The notes beneath the pieces were generated by a model. It worked only from the letters and a program-made list of their open reading frames with translations. It was not told where the DNA came from and did not search any database. Shown here piece by piece: positions 26,070 to 35,710 of a stretch of DNA of 44,507 nucleotides. A program made the position numbers and the translations under genes. Numbering within the stretch: the first letter of the stretch is position 1; each line of letters opens with the position of its first letter. The stretch comes from Crenobacter oryzisoli (GTDB taxonomy: Bacteria > Pseudomonadota > Gammaproteobacteria > Burkholderiales > Chromobacteriaceae). Where the stretch lies: the NCBI RefSeq assembly GCF_030385785.1, contig NZ_JAUEDK010000034.1, forward strand, positions 1 through 44,507, in the 5' to 3' direction.

Positions 26070-26567
26070 TCACAGCGCGACCAGTTCTTCAGGCTCGGGC
26101 GTCTCATCCGTCAGGACCTCAAACTGCGCTGGCGGCAAAGGCTCGGTACGCAGGGTCAGTGCATTGGACACGGCAGCAACCGCCTCCGCATATTGCTGCA
26201 AATCGTCAGCGCTTTGGCCCTCGATATCATCGAAACACCGCATTTCGTCAGCACCGCTGCCGAATATCATCACGAGCGCGGCCACCCCCTCCTGTGCTGT
26301 CGGCACCAGGGCATAGGCATGCCCAAATCCGTCCCGCTGAGTCACGGTGCCAAGGGGGTGTAGCGCCAGCTTTGTGCCCAGCTCCACCAGCGCCCGGTAC
26401 AGATTGCCCGAAGCCTCTTTTTCCTCGTGAAGCTCGCGGCAGAAGCTGTCCGCTTCGGCGCCTTGCAAGCCAAAACGTGAGGCTTTCGCACGGGCGAATA
26501 TTTCGAACTCGTCCGGAGCGTAGCTGTAGTTGCCGATGCACACGGCCTTGAGGACATTAGTGGTCAT
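26070..26567 (-). CDS. Conserved-looking protein of unknown function
   Basis: The start ATG at 26567 (MTTNVLKAVCIGNYSYAPDE) follows AAGGGG, better than the ATG ten codons upstream. It gives 165 residues, acidic, with no membrane segments or signal peptide. The middle reads ASGNLYRALVELGTKLALHP and GTVTQRDGFGHAYALVPTAQ, and the C-terminus ends in an acidic, Pro-Glu-rich tail (LTDETPEPEELVAL). I do not recognise the family. It is 125 bases upstream of the metallophosphoesterase gene on the same strand, so co-transcription is possible. Confidence 0.65.
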   Translation of the reverse strand: MTTNVLKAVCIGNYSYAPDEFEIFARAKASRFGLQGAEADSFCRELHEEKEASGNLYRALVELGTKLALHPLGTVTQRDGFGHAYALVPTAQEGVAALVMIFGSGADEMRCFDDIEGQSADDLQQYAEAVAAVSNALTLRTEPLPPAQFEVLTDETPEPEELVAL

Positions 26568-26968
26568 ACCGAACCCCTTTAGGATAGAAGGTGACACGTT
26601 GAGGGCAGGTCAGCTTAGCTAACCTAGCAAGAACGCTTTGATGCTATTCGCCTGAAACATCGCGCCCCAGTCGACCAGCCACCTTTGCGTGAGTGAGGCG
26701 CGGTTGGCAACCGCGGCTGCAACGATGTCCAGCGCTGCTGACTGACGACACGGCGTTTCATGTTTGCCAAGATGGGGCTTTACGCTGTCGGCATCAAGTA
26801 GGTTTTGTTAGCGGCACTAAGCCGCACCGCTTCACGAACATCCGGCAGCGCTCGATCGCCCCCCTTATCCCCCACCGCGGTGGATAAGCCGGGGGATAAC
26901 CATCCCCTCTTGAACGGCAAACCCCGCCGTGACACGCCTTCCCTTGGCCCTGCCTAAAAATTGACCGA
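26568..26968. other. Intergenic region without recognisable genes
   Basis: Only short, mutually exclusive frames occur. A minus-strand frame with YPPAYPPRWGIRGAIERC near 26870 has a composition like old IS leader DNA but cannot be assigned. Confidence 0.4.
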
Positions 26969-27250
26969 TCACGGCGTGGAGGCGCTGGCCGGCGGCAGCC
27001 GCTGCAGCAGTGCGTCCAGCAGGCGGCGCGCTCGAGCTCGAGCTGCACGGTGCCCAGCGCCGCCTGCGCTGCCGCCGCTCCTTGCTGCCGTTCGGCCTCC
27101 CGCTGCTGCTGGAGCTGTTCGAGCTGTTCCTGTAACGCCACCTTCTGCTGCAGCAACTCGCGCTGCTCACGCTGCTGCCGCTGCGCCTGCTCCTGGTCGT
27201 GGCGCGCCTGCTGCTCGGCCTGGTGCTGGTCGCTCCCACGCGCCAAGTAA
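26969..27250 (-). pseudogene. Relic of a Gln/Glu-rich coiled-coil protein
   Basis: The minus-strand frame reads DQHQAEQQARHDQEQAQRQQ, then LLQQKVALQEQLEQLQQQRE, and so on to LGTVQLELERA. A single-base shift near 27030 lets it continue ARRLLDALLQRLPPASASTP to a TGA at 26969-26971. The heptad-like Leu/Gln pattern predicts a coiled coil. There is no credible start: upstream is the terminator of the inositol operon. Probably the 3' end of a disrupted gene; function unknown. Confidence 0.35.
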
Positions 27251-27252
27251 AA

Positions 27253-27275
27253 AGCCACCCCCAAGGGTGGCAAAA
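27253..27275 (-). terminator. Rho-independent terminator of the inositol operon
   Basis: The stem GCCACCC/GGGTGGC (27254-27260 and 27265-27271) is followed on the minus strand by CTTTTTAC. It lies about 30 bases after the iolA stop codon at 27302, and A/T runs on both sides could make it bidirectional. Confidence 0.85.
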
Positions 27276-27301
27276 CGTGCCCTGGAGAGAACACAACAAC
27301 A

Positions 27302-28817
27302 TCATTTCATGGTCGGCATCACAAACTCAGCTCCACTGCGGCAGCTCTGCGTCCAGCGTTCGGTCACGGTCTTCAGTCGCGTGTAGAAGCGGATGCCCTC
27401 CGCACCATAGGCATGATGATCGCCGAACAGCGACTGCTTCCAGCCGCCGAAGCTCATGAATGCCACAGGCACCGGAATCGGTACGTTGACGCCCACCATG
27501 CCGACCTGGATACGATGCACAAAATTGCGTGCCGCATCACCATCACGGGTGAAGATGGCGGTGCCATTCCCAAAGGCATGCTCATTGATCAGCTTGACCG
27601 CCTCTTCGTAGCTCGGCACACGCACCACTGCCAGCACCGGCCCGAAGATTTCTTCCTGGTAGATACGCATGACTGGGGTCACATGGTCGAACAATGTACC
27701 GCCAAGGAAGAAGCCCGTCTTGTTGCCGGCGACGACTAAACCGCGCCCGTCCACCACTAGCTTTGCGCCCTCTTCCACGCCGAGGTCGATATAGCCCTTC
27801 ACCTTGTCGCGGTGCTCACGCGTCACCAGCGGGCCCATCTCGATACCCGGTTGGTCCCAAGCACCAATCTTGAGTGCACGGATCTTCGGCTCCAGCTGGG
27901 CAATCAGCGCATCAGCGGTATCGTCGCCCACCGCTACCGCCACTGAGATCGCCATGCAGCGCTCGCCCGCCGAGCCGTAGGCAGCCCCCATCAGCGCGTC
28001 AACGGCCTGGTCAAGATCAGCATCGGGCAACACCACCATGTGGTTCTTTGCCCCGCCAAGCGCCTGCACACGCTTACCGTTGGCGGTGCCGGTGGTATAG
28101 ATGTGGCGCGCAATCGGAGTGGAGCCGACGAAGCTGACTGCGGCAATGCCGCGATGCCGCGATGCCGCGATGCGCCAGGATAGCGTCTACCGCACTCTTG
28201 TCACCGTTCAGCACGTTGAACACACCATCCGGCAGACCGGCTTCCTTGAGCAGCTTTGCAATCAGGAGCGAAGCGCTCGGCACCTTCTCGGACGGCTTGA
28301 GGATGAAACAGTTGCCGGCCACCAGCGCAATCGGGAACATCCACATCGGCACCATGGCTGGGAAGTTGAACGGGGTGATGCCGGCCACCACGCCGAGTGG
28401 CTGGCGCAGCGAGTAGCTGTCGACATTGGTGCCGACGTTCTCCGCCATCTCGCCCTTGAGCAGGTGCGGCGCACCGCAGGCGAACTCGACCACCTCGATG
28501 CCGCGAATCAATTCGCCGGCTGCGTCGTCCTTGACCTTGCCATGCTCCTGCGCGATCGCGGCGATCAGTTCGTCGGCGTTCGCCTCGAGCAACTCCTTGA
28601 ACTTGAACATCACGCGTGCGCGTCGCAGTGGTGGAGTAGCTGCCCAAGCCGGGAAGGCGGCTTGTGCCGCTGTCACCGTGGCGTTCACTTCTTCATCGCT
28701 GGCCAGCGGCAGACGGGCAGTGATTTCACCGAGCGCCGGGTTGTAAACGTCGGCAAAGCGGCCGGAACGGCCTTCGGCCGGCTGGCCTCCAATCCAGTGA
28801 GTCAGAATTTTGCTCAT
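27302..28817 (-). pseudogene. iolA: Methylmalonate-semialdehyde dehydrogenase (acylating), frame broken by an 8-bp tandem repeat
   Basis: This enzyme performs the last step of inositol degradation, converting malonate semialdehyde to acetyl-CoA with NAD and CoA. The first part starts at ATG 28817 ([24 protein letters not shown] site) and is normal to about 28174: [20 protein letters not shown] and [15 protein letters not shown]. The second part, in another frame, continues [20 protein letters not shown] and contains the catalytic Cys in [11 protein letters not shown] and [11 protein letters not shown] to the stop at 27302. Between them lie three copies of ATGCCGCG (28146-28169). One copy gives the expected [12 protein letters not shown]; three add 16 bases and shift the frame. 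Everything else looks intact (about 500 residues in total), so the break is recent or reversible. Confidence 0.87.
28146..28173. repeat. 8-bp tandem repeat (three copies plus four bases) inside iolA
   Basis: ATGCCGCG is repeated at 28146-28153, 28154-28161 and 28162-28169, with ATGC following. Copy numbers 1, 4 or 7 keep the iolA frame open; 3 does not. Such arrays change length by slipped-strand mispairing. Confidence 0.93.
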
Positions 28818-28929
28818 TTCGTTGATTCCTTGCATTAGGCAGTGTGCTGCTACAAGTCGAGTCTCGATGCAGGCGATACCTTGCCCACGCCATTCACGAG
28901 GCACGCTACAACGTCTGTCATGCTCATGG

Positions 28930-29757
28930 TTAGCCCGCTGTCGCGGCATTCTGCTTTGCTGGCTCCTGCATCAGCAACCATTCGTGAGCTGGATCGTTTT
29001 TGAAGCACCATTCACGCACTGGGCCAGCCATCACATTCAGGTAGTAGCTTTCATAGCCATAAGGCACCACCACCGGGTGATAACCACGCGGCACCAGTAC
29101 CACATCCCCATCCTCGACCGCCATGCTTTCGTCCAGACTGCGGTCATCGGTATAGACACGCTGGAAAACAAACCCCTGGGCCGGATGGATGCGGTGGTAG
29201 TAGGTTTCCTCCAGCACACTTTCGTGAGGAAGGGCATCCGTATCGTGCTTGTGCGGTGGGTAGCTCGAACTGTGTCCCTGGGGCGTTCTCACTTCTACGA
29301 CCAGCAACGACTCAGCCACGGCACTGGCCGGCAAAATATCGGTGATATAACGCGTGTTGGCCCCCACGCCCCGCACCGATCGCTGGATGTCGTCAGGCTT
29401 GATCAGTCGGGCCGGCAATGTCCCTTGTGCAGGCGCGCTGCACAAGGCGATCTCTGCGTCTCCCAACGCGGAAATTTCGGCCTTCAGCCTAGGGGGGATA
29501 TACACGGCATGCGGAGCCCGCTCGTCGAACGGCCCACTTCGCCCCCCCACTTCCGGCCAATGGTGTTCCCCGGCCCAGATGGATACGACCCCGGAAAGCA
29601 GGACCACACAAGTCTCACGCGCCGTTTCCAGCAATTGAAACGACTCACCGGTAGACAACCGCTTGACTGCGAAACCGACATGCTGCCAGCCGGCCGACTC
29701 GGATGTAACTTCGACTCGGTCACGCCCGCTCTTGGCCGCCTTGATTAGTAGACTCAT
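28930..29757 (-). CDS. iolB: 5-deoxy-glucuronate isomerase
   Basis: IolB isomerises 5-deoxy-D-glucuronate to 2-deoxy-5-keto-gluconate in inositol catabolism. From ATG 29757 ([19 protein letters not shown], site GAGGG) it has 275 residues, the usual family length. The bicupin KduI/IolB fold is suggested by [20 protein letters not shown], with the metal-binding His residues, then [20 protein letters not shown] and [20 protein letters not shown]. It lies between iolD and iolA on the same strand. Confidence 0.93.
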   Translation of the reverse strand: MSLLIKAAKSGRDRVEVTSESAGWQHVGFAVKRLSTGESFQLLETARETCVVLLSGVVSIWAGEHHWPEVGGRSGPFDERAPHAVYIPPRLKAEISALGDAEIALCSAPAQGTLPARLIKPDDIQRSVRGVGANTRYITDILPASAVAESLLVVEVRTPQGHSSSYPPHKHDTDALPHESVLEETYYHRIHPAQGFVFQRVYTDDRSLDESMAVEDGDVVLVPRGYHPVVVPYGYESYYLNVMAGPVREWCFKNDPAHEWLLMQEPAKQNAATAG

Positions 29758-29826
29758 GGTAAAGCCCTCAACTTGTTGCATGCGTGCGCCATGCAAACAC
29801 GGCTATTGCTGGTGCCCGCACGTCAG

Positions 29827-31692
29827 TTAGCGGCGTTGTGCCTGTAGCTTTTCCTCGTAGGCTGCTCGGGCCATCTGCACTTGCGGTCGTTCCGAGACTT
29901 CCGGCACGGCGACCTCCCACCAGCAGCCGCCTTCTTGCGTCGTCCGCCGTGCATCGGTATCGATCACGATCACGTAGCTGCGCTGGCTCTGCCGGGCACG
30001 CAGCATGGCCGTCTCCAAGGCAGTGATGTCCCCAACATGTTCGGCCACTGCACCCAACGCTTCAGCATGCTTGGCAAAGTCGATCTCGGGTGCCCCTTCA
30101 GGTCCGGTCAGACAACTGTCGAACATGTTGTTGAATGGTTCACCGCCACACGCCTGTTGCAGGCGGTTGATACAGCCGTAGCCACGGTTATCGAGCAGCA
30201 CGACGATCAGCTTGTGACCCAGCATCACCGAAGTAGTCAACTCGGAGTTCATCATCAGATAGGAGCCGTCCCCCACCATGACGATCACCTCTCGCTCCGG
30301 ATGGGCCATCTTCACGCCCAGCCCACCGGCCACTTCATACCCCATGCAGGAAAAACCGTATTCCATGTGGTAACCACCGGGCACTCCAGCGCGCCACAGC
30401 TTGTGCAACTCTGCAGGCAAGGTACCGGCGGCGCAGACCACGATATCGTGCCGAGGGGAGTCCGGATGCGAGCGTTGCACGGCACCGATGACCTCTCCAT
30501 CGTAGGGCAGGTAATCCGGGCCGGGCGGCGTGCGCCGGTTGGTAATGCTCTGCACCGTTTCGCGCCAGCCATGCGCCAGCCGGCGCGCACGTTCGCTCCA
30601 GGATGCATCGGCCAGCCAAGTACCTTCGAGCTGCGCATTCAATTGCATTAATGCCCAATTCGCGTCTGCCATCAGCGACTGGCCACGCCATTTGAGTGCA
30701 TCAAGCGCATTGACGTTGATCGACAGCAATTTGGCCTGGCCGAACAAGCTGTGCGAACCGGTAGTGAAATCCTGCAACCGGGTTCCGATCGCCAGGACCA
30801 GATCGGCATCACGCGCCAGCTCGTTGGCCACGGGCGAGCCAGTGACCCCCACGGCCCCCATCTGCAGCGGATGATGCCAGGGCAAGGCACTTTTGCCGGC
30901 TTGGGTCTCGCACACCGGAACGCCGAAGGCTTCGGCAAAAGCGCACAATGCGGCACTGGCATTGGCGTACAGGACGCCCCCTCCCGACACGATCAATGGG
31001 CGCTTCGCCTCACGGATGGCGGCCACCGCCAGTTCCAGTTCTTCCACATCCGCCGGCATGCTGCGGATGCGCACGAGGCGATCCTCGAAAAAGGCTTCAG
31101 GGTAATCGTAGGCCTCGGTTTGCACATCCTGTGGCAAGGCGAGGGTGACCGGACCGCATTGCGCCGGGTCGGTCAGAATGGCAATGGCGCGCGGCAACGC
31201 CGTCAGCAACTGCTCCGGTCGCATGATCCGGTCAAAATAGCGCGATACAGGACGGAAGCAGTCGTTGGCCGATACGCTGCCGTCTGTCCCATCCTCGATC
31301 TGCTGCAGGACCGGGTCCGGTGCACGCGAGACGAACACGTCCCCCGGCAGTAGCAGCAACGGTAGGCGGTTCACGTGTGCCAGTGCCGCGGCCGTCACCA
31401 TATTGGTAGCGCCAGGCCCGATGCTTGTGGTCACCGCCATCATGCGACGGCGGAAGTGCGCCTTGGCGTAAGCGATGGCAGCATGCGCCATGCCCTGCTC
31501 GTTATGCGCCCGATAGGTCGGGAACCGGGCACGCTGTTGGCTGAGCGCCTCGCCCATGCCCGCAACATTGCCATGCCCGAAGATGGCAAAGCATCCCGCG
31601 AATAACGGCAGACGTTCACCGTCTATCTCGATATGCTGGGCGGCCAGGTAGCGCACCAGCGCTTGGGCCATGGTCAGTCGGATGGTAGACAT
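29827..31692 (-). CDS. iolD: 3D-(3,5/4)-trihydroxycyclohexane-1,2-dione hydrolase
   Basis: This is a thiamine-diphosphate-dependent ring-opening enzyme of the inositol pathway, 621 residues, normal for IolD. The N-terminal pyrimidine-binding domain has FAIFGHGNVAGMGEAL and RAHNEQGMAHAAIAYAKA with the catalytic Glu. The C-terminal TPP/Mg motif is MVGDGSYLMMNSELTTSVML with the closing Asn in LLDNRGYGCINR. The ATG at 31692 overlaps the iolC stop by one base (TGATG), so translation is coupled. It produces 5-deoxy-glucuronate for IolB. Confidence 0.95.
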   Translation of the reverse strand: MSTIRLTMAQALVRYLAAQHIEIDGERLPLFAGCFAIFGHGNVAGMGEALSQQRARFPTYRAHNEQGMAHAAIAYAKAHFRRRMMAVTTSIGPGATNMVTAAALAHVNRLPLLLLPGDVFVSRAPDPVLQQIEDGTDGSVSANDCFRPVSRYFDRIMRPEQLLTALPRAIAILTDPAQCGPVTLALPQDVQTEAYDYPEAFFEDRLVRIRSMPADVEELELAVAAIREAKRPLIVSGGGVLYANASAALCAFAEAFGVPVCETQAGKSALPWHHPLQMGAVGVTGSPVANELARDADLVLAIGTRLQDFTTGSHSLFGQAKLLSINVNALDALKWRGQSLMADANWALMQLNAQLEGTWLADASWSERARRLAHGWRETVQSITNRRTPPGPDYLPYDGEVIGAVQRSHPDSPRHDIVVCAAGTLPAELHKLWRAGVPGGYHMEYGFSCMGYEVAGGLGVKMAHPEREVIVMVGDGSYLMMNSELTTSVMLGHKLIVVLLDNRGYGCINRLQQACGGEPFNNMFDSCLTGPEGAPEIDFAKHAEALGAVAEHVGDITALETAMLRARQSQRSYVIVIDTDARRTTQEGGCWWEVAVPEVSERPQVQMARAAYEEKLQAQRR

Positions 31693-33623
31693 CAGGCAGC
31701 CCTCCCGGTTTCTTCGCGCCAGGCCTGGATCAACGCCACGAAGTTGGCGGCCGCTTCACGCCGCAACCCTGCATCGTCGAGTTCCCCGGTAAACCATTTG
31801 CGGGTAGGTTCGTAAAAGAGGGTGCGCCCCACGGTAAAACCGCGGCAAGTCTTAGCCGCACGGGCGGCGCGGAATCCCCGGCGCAACGTTTCAACCGGCG
31901 CATTGAGCCCAAGTATCACCACGCCGTGGCAGTGTGGATCGCGTAATGTGATCAGTTCATCAATGGCCGGCCAGATGGCTTCTGCGGGTTGTTCCAGCTT
32001 CCACCATTCGGGATAGATGCCAAGATCGTACAATCGCTGCAAAGCACGGTAGACGGTATCCGGCTCTTGCGGCAGATGCTTGGGCGGTATCACCTCGAGC
32101 AACAGCTCGTGGCCGGAAACCTGGGCAGCTTGATACAGGGCCAGCAGTTGCGCTTCCTGCTCCTGTCGGTTGTCGGGCCGATCATCCGGGTGGTACTGCA
32201 CCAGGCACTTGATCACGTGCTCCTTCGGCCAGCTGAGCAAATGCGAGCCGATCGATCGCCCCCACTCGAATTTGAGCGGGTTGGAAAATGGCAATTCAAC
32301 CGGCCGCCCGACCCACCAGCCTCGGCCGGTAGCGGCATTCAACGCATCCTGGCCATAGCAATCGTCAGCCAGGATGCCGATCTTGCCGGCCAAGCCGTAG
32401 TCTCGCTCAACCTCGGCCACAGCCTCGACCAGCAGTTGCTTGAGGTGGCCAATACGCTCCTCCGCCTGGCCGGTTTGCTGAGCGAGCTCCAGCAATTGCA
32501 TGCGGTGGTCGAAGGCGAATACCAGCAGCTCATTCCATTGCGGGCGCGCTACGGTCACCCGGTGCAGATGGTTGAGACAGGCATCCTCGGCCGGGCGCTT
32601 CGGCTTGGTCTCGAGAAAATAGTCCAGTTCAGCCGGTGTCGGCATGGCCGGAGCACAGCCATGCCGGCTGACCACCAACGCGCCACAGGCATTGCCGTAA
32701 CGGCAGCAGCTTGCATAATCCTCACCGCGGAGCCAGCCGTACAGGAACCCCGACAGGAAGGCATCGCCGGCCCCCAAAACATTGAGCACCTCGACCTGAA
32801 TGCCGCGTTGTACTGCAGCATCTTCGATCTGCTGCGGGATGGCGCCGTCCAGCACCACACATCCGCGGGCGCCGAGTTTCACCACCAGGGTCGCATCGGA
32901 CAGCCGCCGAACGGTGCGCAGACATTCGATCAGGTCGTCGCAACCGCCGGCGATCTGAAACTCCTCTTCTGTGCCGACAATCAAGTCAAACTGCGGCAAG
33001 ATCGCTTGCAAATGTGCGGTAACACCGTCATCGGCGATAAAACGGGTCTCGCCATCCCCCTTCCCAGTAAGGCCCCACAGTACCGGACGATAGTCGATGT
33101 CGAGCACAGTGCGCACGTTGTGGCTGCGTGCATACTCAAGCGCCCGACTGGCAGCGGCATGCACCCCCGGACGGGAAAAATGCGTGCCGGTGATGGCCAG
33201 TGCCTTGCTCGAAGCGATGAACGATTCGTCGATATCATCGACCGACAAAGCCATGTCGGCACAATGGTCGCGGTAGAACAGCAAGGGGAAACTGTTGCGA
33301 TCCTTGATCCCGAGCAGCACCAAGCCCGTCAGATTCGCAGGGTCGCGCTTTAGCTGTGAGGTATTACATCCCTCTGCCGACAGAGTGTCGATCAGAAACT
33401 GCCCCATCTGGTCGCTTCCGACCCGACTCAACATGGCCGATTTCAGTCCAAGTCGGGCCGTACCAAATGCTACATTGCCCGATGATCCCCCCAAGTATTT
33501 TGCAAAATGCGTCACATCCTCCAGACGTGCACCGATATCGGTGGCATAAAGGTCAACCAGCAGCCGCCCAAGACATATCAGATCCAACGGGCGATCTTGC
33601 GCAAATGTCATCGAATTTTTCAT
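31692..33623 (-). CDS. iolC: 5-dehydro-2-deoxygluconokinase fused to a DUF2090 (aldolase-like) domain
   Basis: The protein has 643 residues from ATG 33623 (MKNSMTFAQDRPLDLICLGR); an ATG four codons later is an alternative. Residues ~10-335 form a PfkB-family kinase with KYLGGSSGNVAFGTARLG and the catalytic VLGAGDAFLSGFLYGWL. Residues ~345-643 are a DUF2090 domain (WNELLVFAFDHRMQLLELAQ, VKCLVQYHPDDRPDNRQEQE-like and CHGVVILGLNAPVETLRRGF). In proteobacteria this fusion is regarded as kinase plus the 2-deoxy-5-keto-gluconate-6-phosphate aldolase. That fits here, since no separate iolJ is in the cluster. Confidence 0.93.
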   Translation of the reverse strand: MKNSMTFAQDRPLDLICLGRLLVDLYATDIGARLEDVTHFAKYLGGSSGNVAFGTARLGLKSAMLSRVGSDQMGQFLIDTLSAEGCNTSQLKRDPANLTGLVLLGIKDRNSFPLLFYRDHCADMALSVDDIDESFIASSKALAITGTHFSRPGVHAAASRALEYARSHNVRTVLDIDYRPVLWGLTGKGDGETRFIADDGVTAHLQAILPQFDLIVGTEEEFQIAGGCDDLIECLRTVRRLSDATLVVKLGARGCVVLDGAIPQQIEDAAVQRGIQVEVLNVLGAGDAFLSGFLYGWLRGEDYASCCRYGNACGALVVSRHGCAPAMPTPAELDYFLETKPKRPAEDACLNHLHRVTVARPQWNELLVFAFDHRMQLLELAQQTGQAEERIGHLKQLLVEAVAEVERDYGLAGKIGILADDCYGQDALNAATGRGWWVGRPVELPFSNPLKFEWGRSIGSHLLSWPKEHVIKCLVQYHPDDRPDNRQEQEAQLLALYQAAQVSGHELLLEVIPPKHLPQEPDTVYRALQRLYDLGIYPEWWKLEQPAEAIWPAIDELITLRDPHCHGVVILGLNAPVETLRRGFRAARAAKTCRGFTVGRTLFYEPTRKWFTGELDDAGLRREAAANFVALIQAWREETGRAA

Positions 33624-33642
33624 TGGCAGCCCATCCCAATCA

Positions 33643-34422
33643 CTACGCCTCAACGCCCGGCAACTGTTCCATCAGTGCATCCAGGTCTTCACCACCTGCC
33701 ATCACGCGCAGAATCTCCTCACGAGAAATCTCCGCCTTCTTGAAGGTGCCGTGACTGGTGCCCCGATTGAGCAGGGTGAACCGGTCGCCGATCGGATACG
33801 CGTGATTAATGTTGTGGGTAATGAACACAACTCCGATGCCGTTTTTCCTGGCTTGGTCGATATATTTGAGCACCATGCTGGCCTGGTGTACGCCAAGTGC
33901 TGATGTCGGTTCATCCAGGATCAGTACCTTGGCGCCAAAATAGGTGGCACGGGCAATCGCCAACCCCTGGCGCTCCCCCCCGGACAAGGTTCCCACCGCC
34001 TGCCCCGGGTCGCGGATATCGATGCCAATCCGCACCATTTCCTTGCGCGTCACCACATCGGCAAATTTGGCGTCAAAGCGTCGGAATATGCCACGCCCTT
34101 TGGTCGGTTCACGCCCGAGGAAGAAATTGCGGGTAATGCTCATGAGCGGCAACATCGCCAGATCTTGGAAGACGGTTGCCACACCCGCCTTATAAGCATC
34201 ACGCGGGCTCTTGAATTGCACATCCTGACCATCGATGCGGATCGTGCCCTGGGTGGGCTGATGCACACCGGACAACACTTTGATCAAGGTCGACTTACCC
34301 GCACCGTTGTCTCCAAGCAGGCAATGCACTTCACCCGGATAGACATCGAATGACACCCCATCAAGAGCAATCACAGAGCCGAACGTTTTTCTGACTTTGG
34401 CAAGCTCAATTACTGGAACCAT
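33643..34422 (-). CDS. iatA: ABC transporter ATPase, single-domain type, for inositol
   Basis: The protein has 259 residues and one nucleotide-binding domain, half the length of RbsA-type ATPases and like FrcA-type transporters. Walker A reads [18 protein letters not shown], the signature [14 protein letters not shown], Walker [13 protein letters not shown], and the switch His is in VVFITHN. It energises uptake with the neighbouring permease and binding protein. It starts 19 bases after the permease stop, and iolC begins 19 bases after its own stop. The symbol follows the Caulobacter inositol transporter; the assignment to inositol rests on operon context. Confidence 0.88.
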   Translation of the reverse strand: MVPVIELAKVRKTFGSVIALDGVSFDVYPGEVHCLLGDNGAGKSTLIKVLSGVHQPTQGTIRIDGQDVQFKSPRDAYKAGVATVFQDLAMLPLMSITRNFFLGREPTKGRGIFRRFDAKFADVVTRKEMVRIGIDIRDPGQAVGTLSGGERQGLAIARATYFGAKVLILDEPTSALGVHQASMVLKYIDQARKNGIGVVFITHNINHAYPIGDRFTLLNRGTSHGTFKKAEISREEILRVMAGGEDLDALMEQLPGVEA

Positions 34423-34441
34423 TTTTTGTCTCCCGTCGCGA

Positions 34442-35590
34442 TTAACGGCTACTCGTGGCCATTTTGCGGATGTAATCGTTGAACAGCACTGCCAACAGCA
34501 CCATCACCCCCAGGAAAACCTTGAACCAGTCGGTATCGATGCCGGTGTAGAACATACCGATCTGCACCGTACCGAATATCAGCGCACCGAACATCGATCC
34601 AATCGCAGAACCATAGCCCCCTGTCAGGAGAGACCCACCAATCACGGCAGCGATGATGGCTTCAAACTCTTTCTGGATACCGCGCAAGGTATCGGCCGAA
34701 CCCGATTCCAGCACTTGGATGGTGGCGAACAAGGTGGCACTCACTGCGGAGAACATGAACAGCAGGATTCTGACCTTATCGACCGGCACCCCCATGTTGC
34801 GGGCAGCATTCAGATCGCCACCGGTTGCAAAGATCCAGTTCCCCAAGCGGGTGCGCAGCAGCATCCAAGTGGCCAGGGCGGAAATGGCCAGCCACCACAG
34901 AATGGACATCGGGATGCCCTGCACTGCCGGCAAACCATCCGGGCGCATATCAATCACGCCATGTTCGGCCAAGGTCTGGAACAGCCCGGTGAACAGATGT
35001 CCTGAAAAGAGAGAAACCACCCACGAATTTTGGTTAAGTTCGTTGACGACGTATGAAATCTGCGTTTTCCCAGTCAACATCCGCGTCGCTGCGACGGCAA
35101 CCCCGCGCAAGATGAACATGGTTGCCAAGGAAACAATGAACGAAGGCAGTTTGGTGCGGACCACGAGATAGCCATTGAAAGCGCCAATCAGCAGGCTGAA
35201 TACAAAGGCGATCATGACCGCGACAGGGAGCGATAATCCCAGCTTGGCGACCCCGACACCGATGATCAGACCGGCCAGCGCCACCATTGAACCGATCGAC
35301 AAGTCGAATTCGCCGGCAATCATGAGCAAGGATACCGACACCGCCAAAATGCCGAGCTCAGCAGACACCTTGAAAATGTTCATCAGGCCTTCGGCACTGA
35401 ACATGCCGCTGCCGTTAGCAAACAAGACAAAGAAGACATAGACGAACACCAGTCCAGATACGGCCCCCGATTCCGGACGATGCATCACGTGGGAAAACCA
35501 AGACTGCTTGGCTAGTCGACTAGCGTCGCTGCCTGCCCCCTTTTTTTCGATCCGAATGGCTTTGGACGATTCAGCACTTGCTTCGCTCAT
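34442..35590 (-). CDS. iatP: ABC transporter permease for inositol (RbsC/FrcC family)
   Basis: This inner-membrane permease has 382 residues and about ten helices. A cytoplasmic N-terminus of ~40 residues precedes [20 protein letters not shown]. The family hallmark [20 protein letters not shown] is present, as are [20 protein letters not shown] and [20 protein letters not shown] near the C-terminus. Start ATG at 35590 after AAAGGAGAAGCAA. It lies between an inositol dehydrogenase gene and the ATPase gene. Together with the periplasmic binding protein it forms a CUT2-type importer, probably for myo-inositol. Confidence 0.9.
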   Translation of the reverse strand: MSEASAESSKAIRIEKKGAGSDASRLAKQSWFSHVMHRPESGAVSGLVFVYVFFVLFANGSGMFSAEGLMNIFKVSAELGILAVSVSLLMIAGEFDLSIGSMVALAGLIIGVGVAKLGLSLPVAVMIAFVFSLLIGAFNGYLVVRTKLPSFIVSLATMFILRGVAVAATRMLTGKTQISYVVNELNQNSWVVSLFSGHLFTGLFQTLAEHGVIDMRPDGLPAVQGIPMSILWWLAISALATWMLLRTRLGNWIFATGGDLNAARNMGVPVDKVRILLFMFSAVSATLFATIQVLESGSADTLRGIQKEFEAIIAAVIGGSLLTGGYGSAIGSMFGALIFGTVQIGMFYTGIDTDWFKVFLGVMVLLAVLFNDYIRKMATSSR

Positions 35591-35710
35591 TTGCTTCTCC
35601 TTTGAAGTACGGCCCGCACGGTATTTAGAAATACCTGTGTCGCATCGCAGCGGACCACTCCTAGCCGACCCGGCCAGGAGCGGACGCTAGTCACAGCGGC
35701 AAACCGTTCT

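Noticed and set aside
26794-27294. The full 166-codon minus-strand frame around the coiled-coil segment
   Set aside because: Its start lies beyond the terminator of the inositol operon and its C-terminal part runs out of frame with the more protein-like continuation; only the coiled-coil piece is kept, as a relic.
28146-28173. CRISPR-like or regulatory repeat
   Set aside because: Direct 8-bp units without spacers inside a coding gene fit a slippage-prone microsatellite, not a CRISPR.
31989-33353. A 454-codon plus-strand frame opposite iolC
   Set aside because: Shadow of iolC; no family features and the opposite strand has clear kinase and DUF2090 motifs.
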